Shown piece after piece: positions 1-5,092 of a DNA stretch of 7,526 nt. Source of the DNA: 2-12-FULL-41-16 sp964473715 (GTDB lineage: Bacteria > Patescibacteriota > Patescibacteriia > Magasanikbacterales > UBA922); the NCBI GenBank assembly GCA_964473715.1, contig CAYYQC010000042.1:1-7526 (forward strand). The letters are read 5' to 3'. The translations under genes and the position numbers were made by a program. Within the stretch, counting starts at the first letter, position 1, and each line of letters starts with the position of its first letter. Under the pieces are notes generated by a model. The model was not told the origin of the DNA, ran no database searches, and was given only the letters and a program-made list of their open reading frames with translations.

Positions 1-30
1 TTCTGCGGCGCAAGCACCGGAACCACAACT

Positions 31-97
31 TGGGCGGATTATCCTGCCCACCCAACAGTGTGACCAGGATCATCATCCCGATCTTCTGAGGTCACAC
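31..97 (+). other. GC-rich structured segment with two stem-loops
   Basis: Two inverted repeats stand next to each other. TGGGC (31-35) pairs with GCCCA (46-50), continued inward by GGAT/ATCC with one bulged base. GTGTGACC (58-65) pairs perfectly with GGTCACAC (90-97), with a further GATC/GATC pairing inside. This second stem abuts the large hairpin at 97-130. G+C over 1-130 is about 62% by count, far above the AT-rich DNA that follows. All three plus frames are open for some distance (stops at 61-63, 87-89 and 158-160), so this may be the end of a coding region or of a structured RNA that begins outside the window. I do not recognise any known RNA family in it. Confidence 0.4.
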
Positions 98-130
98 CCC
101 GACCCGCTGTCTACGGACGGCGGGTCGGGG
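97..130 (+). terminator. Strong stem-loop with UACG tetraloop, possible terminator
   Basis: Positions 97-111 pair with 116-130 in a 15-bp stem closed by the tetraloop TACG (112-115) on a C-G pair. cUACGg belongs to the unusually stable UNCG loop class, which works only in one orientation. The single non-Watson-Crick pair (T108 with G119) is a G-U wobble on the plus strand but an A-C mismatch on the minus strand. Both points suggest the functional RNA is plus-strand. No T-run follows (CTCAAAAAAC comes next), so it is not a textbook intrinsic terminator. It may end an upstream transcript without a U-tract, stabilise a 3' end, or be a dispersed GC-rich palindrome. Confidence 0.4.
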
Positions 131-156
131 CTCAAAAAACCTTATCCACCTAGACC

Positions 157-185
157 TTGACAAAAATCCCTTTTTGGGGTATACT
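157..185 (+). promoter_or_regulatory. Sigma-70 type promoter of the cold-shock gene
   Basis: TTGACA (157-162) and TATACT (180-185) are separated by exactly 17 bases, giving a perfect -35 and a 5/6 -10. Transcription should begin near 191-193, leaving a leader of about 73 nt before the ATG at 265. A 7-bp inverted repeat, TTGACAA (157-163) and TTGTCAA (191-197), brackets the promoter from the -35 box to the predicted start site. It could be an operator, but it may be chance. Confidence 0.85.
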
Positions 186-264
186 GGACATTGTCAATCA
201 CATCGTAGGTAGAAATTAGTCGAATTTCATCGCCACGTTGTCTTAATTCACTAATTTCAAATCT

Positions 265-459
265 ATGAATGGTGTTATCAAAAAACTCACAGACAAAGGT
301 TTCGGCTTCATCGCTGTTGAAGGTCAGAAGGATATCTTCTTTCACTCAAAGTCACTTGTTGGCGTAACTTTTGACGAGCTCCGCGAAGGTGACGCACTTT
401 CCTTTGATGTAGAAGATACAGAAAAAGGTCCTAGTGCTGTTAACGTTCAACGCGCTTAA
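265..459 (+). CDS. Cold-shock domain protein (CspA family), 64 aa
   Basis: A single cold-shock domain fills the protein, so it should be a small cytoplasmic single-stranded RNA/DNA-binding protein that melts RNA structure. The RNP1 motif reads KGFGFI (residues 11-16) and the RNP2 motif DIFFHSK (23-29), followed by the usual 'F..L..GD...F.VE....GP.A..V' tail. Length matches the family (about 65-70 aa). The stretch before RNP1 is GVIKKLTDKGFGF, where classical Csp proteins have a Trp-Phe pair (KWFN), so one nucleic-acid-stacking aromatic patch is missing. It has its own near-consensus promoter and a strong terminator, so it is monocistronic. It is the only clear plus-strand gene here. No Shine-Dalgarno sequence precedes the ATG. 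The roughly 73-nt leader could matter for regulation, as in other csp genes, but I see no strong fold in it. Function is certain at family level; I cannot tell which Csp paralogue it is. Confidence 0.95.
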   Translation: MNGVIKKLTDKGFGFIAVEGQKDIFFHSKSLVGVTFDELREGDALSFDVEDTEKGPSAVNVQRA

Positions 460-473
460 TCCTATTGGATTTT

Positions 474-509
474 AAAAAGCCTTTCCGAGCAATCGGAGAG
501 GCTTTTTTT
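474..509. terminator. Bidirectional intrinsic terminator
   Basis: AAAAAGCCTTTCCGA (474-488) pairs with 493-507 in a 15-bp stem containing one G-U pair, closed by the GNRA loop GCAA (489-492). Seven T residues (503-509) follow on the plus strand, ending the cold-shock transcript. Read on the minus strand the stem is followed by TTTTTAAAA, so it can also stop the AlgI/AlgJ-like transcript coming from the other side, whose last stop codon is at 539-541. It fits a shared terminator between convergent genes. Confidence 0.9.
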
Positions 510-538
510 ATTCTTTATTTTTACCTTCAAAGACCAAT

Positions 539-1696
539 TTAAAGCTCTTTTAAAGCCGCGTCCACAAATCCATAGCCAATTGTATTCAAAGCCACTTCAT
601 TAATTTCAATAATAATGACATCTTTACTCCAAAAATCCTTTGGCCAATCTATTTTTTCTTTAGCATTTGATTCAGCCGCAGCCGGATATTTACGACGGGA
701 TTCAAAATAATAATAAATATCATGATCTTTATAAAGTTTAACTGGTTCAGCCACGGCAGCCAAAGTCCAAATAAAGCTATCACCCACCGCAGCTACCCGT
801 GGCTGATACGCATTTTTCTTTCCTGCTAAACTTAAGATTGGATGTGGAGTTGGACCATCGATTACTTTTTCAGTCCAAATATTTAATAGTTCAGACAAAT
901 CTCGATCTGTACCAATTGGATTATTATCCACTGCACGAGGTTTACAAACCAAATGACGAAGTGGTTTATTAAGTTTTTTCTCCAAAGTCTGCATAATTTC
1001 TTCTTGCACCAAACAAGCGCCATAATAACTCCAATGCGTACCTCCATGAGGAAATAATAAATCAGGCACTTCTGCTTTCTTGGCTAATAAAAATTCCGTG
1101 CCATCAATCGTGGTAATTCCAGCTTTTTCCAAGAGCGGTTTAATGCGAATATAATCTGTATCTGGAGTACCTGGCTGTTTAGTATCAAACGCTTGCGGCA
1201 AATACTCAGGATATACCGAAGCCTTACTTGGACTAATTACTAAAACCAAAACAATGCCACGTTTTTTTAGTTTAGCCTGAAGCTCTACCAATTTCTCAAC
1301 TTCTTTTTCCAAAACTGTTAGTGGTGAGGCTTCTCTTCCTTGATAATTTGCAATATACCCTTTTTCATAAAGCATATTATTTTTACCAAGCACAATCTTT
1401 ACATTTCCCCCACTAGAAATTTCTTTAAATAAAGAAAAATTAATTTGATTTACTGTTTTAATAAGCGCGCCACGAAAACCAAGACGAGCATTCCACCACT
1501 CTTCAGCCTGAGTTTGAAATTTTCCAGACAGCCAATCATTCCAAGACCACTGCGGTCTAGAAAGAGTGACCACAACACCGTTTAAAGTTTCTTCAGGCAA
1601 AAATTTGAATACTCTTTGGCTAACTGGTGCAAGACAAAGTACTAAAAAAACGAGTAAGAAAAATATATGTATGATTATGGTAAAAATCCGTTTCAT
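539..1696 (-). CDS. AlgJ/AlgX-like SGNH-fold polysaccharide O-acetyltransferase, membrane-anchored
   Basis: This 385-residue protein resembles the AlgJ/AlgX family, which transfers acetyl groups onto extracellular polysaccharide. Residues 4-24 form one hydrophobic segment after MKR, most likely an uncleaved signal anchor with the catalytic domain outside the cell; Cys21 lacks a good lipobox. Family hallmarks are the early W..G.FQ..AEEWWN...GFR segment (about 55-76), VLGK...LYEKGYI (102-115), the VLVISPSK strand (151-158), the HGGTHW block (217-222) holding the catalytic His, the GDSF nucleophile block (305-308, Ser307), and the late strand VIIIEINE (360-367). In AlgJ/AlgX the His block is normally DTHW; here the Asp position is Gly, so the charge-relay acid may differ. 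It starts 2 bp after the MBOAT gene stops (TAAGTATG arrangement), which suggests translational coupling, and no Shine-Dalgarno is visible. The MBOAT partner should supply the acetyl group. The polymer modified cannot be told from the sequence. Confidence 0.85.
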   Translation of the reverse strand: MKRIFTIIIHIFFLLVFLVLCLAPVSQRVFKFLPEETLNGVVVTLSRPQWSWNDWLSGKFQTQAEEWWNARLGFRGALIKTVNQINFSLFKEISSGGNVKIVLGKNNMLYEKGYIANYQGREASPLTVLEKEVEKLVELQAKLKKRGIVLVLVISPSKASVYPEYLPQAFDTKQPGTPDTDYIRIKPLLEKAGITTIDGTEFLLAKKAEVPDLLFPHGGTHWSYYGACLVQEEIMQTLEKKLNKPLRHLVCKPRAVDNNPIGTDRDLSELLNIWTEKVIDGPTPHPILSLAGKKNAYQPRVAAVGDSFIWTLAAVAEPVKLYKDHDIYYYFESRRKYPAAAESNAKEKIDWPKDFWSKDVIIIEINEVALNTIGYGFVDAALKEL

Positions 1697-1698
1697 AC

Positions 1699-3135
1699 TT
1701 AAAAGCGGAAATAAATGAACGGATTAAATTCAGCATTTACCAAATACAAAATTGCTAACCCTGAAATTATAAAAGCAAAAATATAGGCACATACCAACAG
1801 CACCGGATGATTCATGTGTTCCTTGACCCAAGCCTCAATTTTTTCCCAACTAGCAAATAATGGCAAGAAACTAAATATAAATGCTAATACAAAACTAATC
1901 CAAGTTCTAAACCCAATCACGTCAGCCAAAAATATGGCCCCTGGTGGAGGTGTTTGTGCCAAACCAAGCATGGCGCCAATAAATTGCACTGCCTGACCAA
2001 TAGTATCACTACGGAAAAATACCCAGCCAATCATCACTAAAACAAAAGTAATGATTGCATTAAATATTTTTGGAAGGCGTTCAGTGAGGCGCACCAGTCC
2101 GGCCTTATCAAGCACAATAAACAGGCCATGATACAGCCCCCACACTAAAAAAGTCCAATTGGCCCCATGCCAAATTCCCGAAAGCGCGAAAACAATGATT
2201 AAATTTAAATACGCGCGCCAAACTGCCACCCGATTGCCCCCAAGCGGAATATACACATATTCGCGCATAAAACGCGACAATGAAATATGCCAGCGCCGCC
2301 AAAAATCCGTAATATTTTGCGCAATATATGGGTGATTAAAATTTTCCATCCATTTAAATCCAAGCATTCTTCCTAAACCAATAGCCATGTCTGAGTATCC
2401 GGAAAAATCAAAAAATAATTGAAAGGTATAACAAAGAATTCCTAGCCAAGCAAAGGACGGCTCAAGGGTAAGTGGTGAAAGTGCAAAAATACTATCCGCC
2501 ACTGCGCCCAGTGGATTTGCTATCAAAACTTTTTTTCCAAGTCCAAAACAAAACCGCCGTAAACCATAGCCAATTTCAGTAAGTGACAAAGGCCGCTTAG
2601 ACAATTGATCCTCCACATCATGATAGCGAATAATTGGCCCAGCAATTAATTGTGGAAAAATTAATATATATAATAAAAATTCAATGAGTGACCGGGCAGG
2701 CTTGGCTGTACCACGGTACACATCCACCAGGTAACTGATTTTATGAAAAGTAAAAAAAGAAATTCCAATCGGCAAAACTACTTTGGTCCAAGCAGCTGGA
2801 TGTGCACCAAAACTTTGCAGAAGACTATTAAATTCTCCTACAAAAAAATTGGCATACTTAAAATACAACAAAAGTCCTAAATTTAGGACTAATGAACCAA
2901 CAAGAAGAATTTTTTGTTTTGGCTTATGTTCTGTTTTGGCAATAAATTGGCTTAGAACATAATCAACGATACAACTAGCCAGCAAAACAACTGCAAACGT
3001 TGGCGCACCCCATACGTAAAAGCCCAGGCTCCCTGCCAAGGCTATAAAATTACGAAAACGCGCTGGAGTGGCGTAATAAGCAGCAAAAAATAATGGAAAA
3101 AATCCAAATAAAAATATGAGGGAACTAAATACCAT
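1699..3135 (-). CDS. AlgI-type MBOAT membrane O-acyltransferase
   Basis: This 478-residue polytopic membrane protein has about 10-12 hydrophobic segments and full family length. It begins with the characteristic MVFSS..FLF.F.P start and carries PIGISFFTFHKISYLVDVYRG (122-142), FPQLIAGPIIRY (160-171), FFDFSGYSDMAIG (241-253), NHPYIAQNITDFWRRWHISLS (267-287) and SGIWHGANWTFLVWG (319-333). His323 in the last block is the conserved MBOAT catalytic His; His283 is the second conserved one. Such proteins (AlgI, PatA, DltB) take an acyl group from a cytoplasmic donor and pass it to an extracellular partner, here the AlgJ/X-like product 2 bp downstream. The gene starts 23 bp after typA with no terminator between, so readthrough is possible. 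It also has its own extended -10 element, whose predicted start leaves only about 5 nt of leader, and a 26-bp palindrome over the start codon. Acetyl as the group moved is inferred from the AlgJ-like partner. DltB is less likely because no other dlt gene is present. Confidence 0.92.
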   Translation of the reverse strand: MVFSSLIFLFGFFPLFFAAYYATPARFRNFIALAGSLGFYVWGAPTFAVVLLASCIVDYVLSQFIAKTEHKPKQKILLVGSLVLNLGLLLYFKYANFFVGEFNSLLQSFGAHPAAWTKVVLPIGISFFTFHKISYLVDVYRGTAKPARSLIEFLLYILIFPQLIAGPIIRYHDVEDQLSKRPLSLTEIGYGLRRFCFGLGKKVLIANPLGAVADSIFALSPLTLEPSFAWLGILCYTFQLFFDFSGYSDMAIGLGRMLGFKWMENFNHPYIAQNITDFWRRWHISLSRFMREYVYIPLGGNRVAVWRAYLNLIIVFALSGIWHGANWTFLVWGLYHGLFIVLDKAGLVRLTERLPKIFNAIITFVLVMIGWVFFRSDTIGQAVQFIGAMLGLAQTPPPGAIFLADVIGFRTWISFVLAFIFSFLPLFASWEKIEAWVKEHMNHPVLLVCAYIFAFIISGLAILYLVNAEFNPFIYFRF

Positions 3136-3149
3136 AGTGGGTATTTAGT
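3124..3149. repeat. 26-bp perfect palindrome over the AlgI-type gene start
   Basis: ACTAAATACC (3124-3133) and GGTATTTAGT (3140-3149) are perfect inverted repeats with a 6-base centre. The minus-strand ATG lies at 3135-3133, so its A and U sit in the loop and its G closes the stem. The far arm overlaps half of the -10 box (3147-3152). In DNA it has the shape of an operator for a dimeric regulator. In RNA read through from typA it would be a 10-bp hairpin hiding codons 1-4. A transcript begun at about 3140 would lack the 5' arm. It is AT-rich and has no T-run after it, so it is not a terminator. Confidence 0.75.
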
Positions 3150-3155
3150 ATACCA
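3147..3155 (-). promoter_or_regulatory. Extended -10 promoter for the AlgI/AlgJ-like pair
   Basis: On the minus strand TGG-TATACT occupies 3155-3147, an extended -10 (TGnTATAnT) placed just after the typA stop. At 16-18 bp upstream there is no good -35; the best candidate, ATGGTC at 3175-3170, matches only 2 of 6. Predicted initiation near 3140 would give a transcript with about 5 nt before the ATG at 3135, close to leaderless. The motif may instead be a by-product of the palindrome it overlaps. Confidence 0.5.
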
Positions 3156-3158
3156 TTT

Positions 3159-4949
3159 TTAACCCTTGCGACCATTGCGGACGCGTTCGTTTTCTTTGAG
3201 GTATTGTTTGCGGAGACGGACTGATTGTGGGGTAATTTCCAAGTATTCATCTTCAGCCATGATTTCAAGACCGCGTTCCAAAGTAAGTTCAATTGGTGGA
3301 ATAAGGAGAAGAGCGTCATCAGTACCACTAGCGCGCATGTTGGTGAGTTGTTTACCTTTAATTGGGTTAACCACCATGTCTTGGCCTTTGCTTACATTAC
3401 CAATTACCATACCTTCGTATACTTCCACATTGGCACCAATATACAATGAGCCACGATCTTGTAAGTTGAAGAGTGAGTAACCAAGCGCCTTACCAGTTTC
3501 CATAGAAACCATGGAACCAACATCGCGTTTTTCAATTTCACCAGCATATGGACGGAATTCAAGCACGCGAGCACATAAGATTCCTTCACCGCGAGTGTCC
3601 ATCACAAATTGACCACGATAGCCAAGTAAACCACGAGTCGGAATTTCAAACAGCATCCGAGTTTGACCATCGGCCTGACGCATGTCAACCATGCGGCCTT
3701 TGCGTTTACCCAGTTTTTCAATTACCGTACCAGCATATTCATCAGGTACATCCACCGTTGCTTCTTCGTATGGTTCAGATTTTACCCCATCAATATCTTT
3801 GATAATAACTTGTGGTTGTGATACTTGAATTTCAAAACCTTCACGACGCATGTTTTCAAGCAAAATCGCCACGTGCAATTCACCACGACCATACACTTTA
3901 TAATGATCTGAAGCAGAAAAATCAATTTTCAAACCCACATTAACTTCAAGTTCTTTTTCCAAACGTTCACGAATTTGGCTGTTGGTCACAAATTTACCTT
4001 CTTTACCAGCAAACGGTGAAGAGTTTACCAAGAAGTTCAAAGAAATAGTTGGTTCATCTACTTTAATCGCTGGCAATGGTTCTTGATCAGCGTTGTTACA
4101 AATAGTTTCACCAATATCAATGTCTGACACACCAGCAATCATGGCGATATCTCCTGCAGAAGCTTGGGTATCTTCAATCCGCTCCATGCCTTTGAAAGTG
4201 AAAATTTTAGTGATGGTACCAGGACGAGTTTCACCGGTTGGCTTTTTAACAATAATGCGGTCACCTACTTTTACTGTTCCTTCATAAATACGACCAATCG
4301 CTAAACGACCCACATAGTTATCATAACCAAGGTTAAATGGTTGCATGCGGAATGGAGCAGTTACATTACTTGGTGCGGCTGGAACTAATTTCAAAACAGT
4401 ATCGAGAAGTGGAGTAAGGTCTTTGGCCTCATCTTCCATTTTAAGTTTGGCTACACCTTGGCGACCAATCGCGTACACAGTGGTAAAATCAAGCTGCGCG
4501 TCATTAGCACCCAAATCCATGAATAATTCCAACACCTGGTCATGAGCACGCACTACATCAGCGGCTGGCTTATCAATTTTGTTCAAAACTACAATCGGTT
4601 TAAGACCGAGTTCCAAAGATTTTTTCAAAACAAATTTAGTTTGTGGCATTGGACCTTCCTGCGCGTCAACAATCAAAAGTACGCAATCAATTGAACGGAG
4701 TACGCGTTCCACTTCTGAACCAAAATCCGCGTGGCCCGGTGTATCAACGATATTAATTTTTGTGTCCTTATAATAAACACTCGCATTTTTAGAATAAATG
4801 GTAATACCACGCTCTTGTTCGAGCGCGTTCGAATCCATTGAAGCTTTGGATTCGTCAGATACCATGCCAGTTTGGCGCATGATGGCGTCGGTGAGAGTGG
4901 TTTTGCCGTGGTCTACGTGGGCAATAATCGCAATGTTTCGAATTTCCAT
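3159..4949 (-). CDS. typA: Ribosome-associated translational GTPase BipA/TypA
   Basis: This 596-residue protein is a full-length BipA/TypA, an EF-G-like GTPase that binds the ribosome and helps 50S assembly and stress or low-temperature growth. The GTPase domain has G1 HVDHGKTT (11-18), G2 RGIT (47-50), G3 DTPGH (69-73) and G4 NKID (123-126). G5 is AIGR (160-163) instead of the common ASA. Domain II follows from about residue 200, then the EF-G-like domains, with GRGELHVAILLENMRREGFE (about 374-393), and the BipA-specific C-terminal part with RGLLGYRGQF and NMRASGTDDA. I start it at the ATG at 4949, giving MEIRNIAIIAHVDHGKTT, which matches the family start. A GTG at 4970 in frame would add seven residues (MGIFNCF) that the family lacks. 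The gene has a perfect consensus promoter and a leader of about 52 nt but no Shine-Dalgarno. The AlgI-type gene follows after 23 bp with no terminator. Confidence 0.96.
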   Translation of the reverse strand: MEIRNIAIIAHVDHGKTTLTDAIMRQTGMVSDESKASMDSNALEQERGITIYSKNASVYYKDTKINIVDTPGHADFGSEVERVLRSIDCVLLIVDAQEGPMPQTKFVLKKSLELGLKPIVVLNKIDKPAADVVRAHDQVLELFMDLGANDAQLDFTTVYAIGRQGVAKLKMEDEAKDLTPLLDTVLKLVPAAPSNVTAPFRMQPFNLGYDNYVGRLAIGRIYEGTVKVGDRIIVKKPTGETRPGTITKIFTFKGMERIEDTQASAGDIAMIAGVSDIDIGETICNNADQEPLPAIKVDEPTISLNFLVNSSPFAGKEGKFVTNSQIRERLEKELEVNVGLKIDFSASDHYKVYGRGELHVAILLENMRREGFEIQVSQPQVIIKDIDGVKSEPYEEATVDVPDEYAGTVIEKLGKRKGRMVDMRQADGQTRMLFEIPTRGLLGYRGQFVMDTRGEGILCARVLEFRPYAGEIEKRDVGSMVSMETGKALGYSLFNLQDRGSLYIGANVEVYEGMVIGNVSKGQDMVVNPIKGKQLTNMRASGTDDALLLIPPIELTLERGLEIMAEDEYLEITPQSVRLRKQYLKENERVRNGRKG

Positions 4950-5007
4950 AAAACAGTTAAAAATTCCCACGTAACCCTAAAAGAGACGGGGCAGGTAAAG
5001 TGGCCGA

Positions 5008-5036
5008 ATTATAGCTATTTTAAGCCTTTTTGTCAA
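5008..5036 (-). promoter_or_regulatory. Perfect consensus sigma-70 promoter of typA
   Basis: On the minus strand TTGACA (5036-5031) and TATAAT (5013-5008) are separated by exactly 17 bases, matching the bacterial consensus at all 12 positions. Initiation is expected near 5001, giving a leader of about 52 nt. Because no terminator separates typA from the AlgI/AlgJ-like pair, this promoter may feed all three genes. The flanking segments GGGGCAGG (4988-4995) and CCTGTCCCC (5041-5049) form an imperfect inverted repeat around it, probably by chance. Confidence 0.93.
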
Positions 5037-5092
5037 TGACCCTGTCCCCTCCTTAATAATACCGAGAATAGGCCACCAATCTAAAACAGATT

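Noticed and set aside
2..160. 52-codon open plus-strand frame through the left edge
   Set aside because: It has no start in view, runs through the perfect hairpin and into the -35 box, and its Pro/Asp-rich translation resembles no family I know. The other two frames are open nearly as plausibly.
142..345. 67-codon minus-strand open frame overlapping the cold-shock gene and its promoter
   Set aside because: It begins inside the cold-shock coding region, runs antisense through a clear promoter, and its protein resembles nothing I know. It is a shadow of the cold-shock frame.
4950..4970. GTG start for typA giving seven extra residues (MGIFNCF)
   Set aside because: The family begins at M-x-[IL]-RNIAIIAHVDHGKTT, which matches the ATG at 4949. 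The extension has no ribosome-binding site.
5046..5055. Perfect Shine-Dalgarno-like AAGGAGG on the minus strand upstream of typA
   Set aside because: It lies upstream of the typA -35 box, so it is not in the typA mRNA. The only frame it could serve is an 18-codon TTG-started ORF lying over the promoter.
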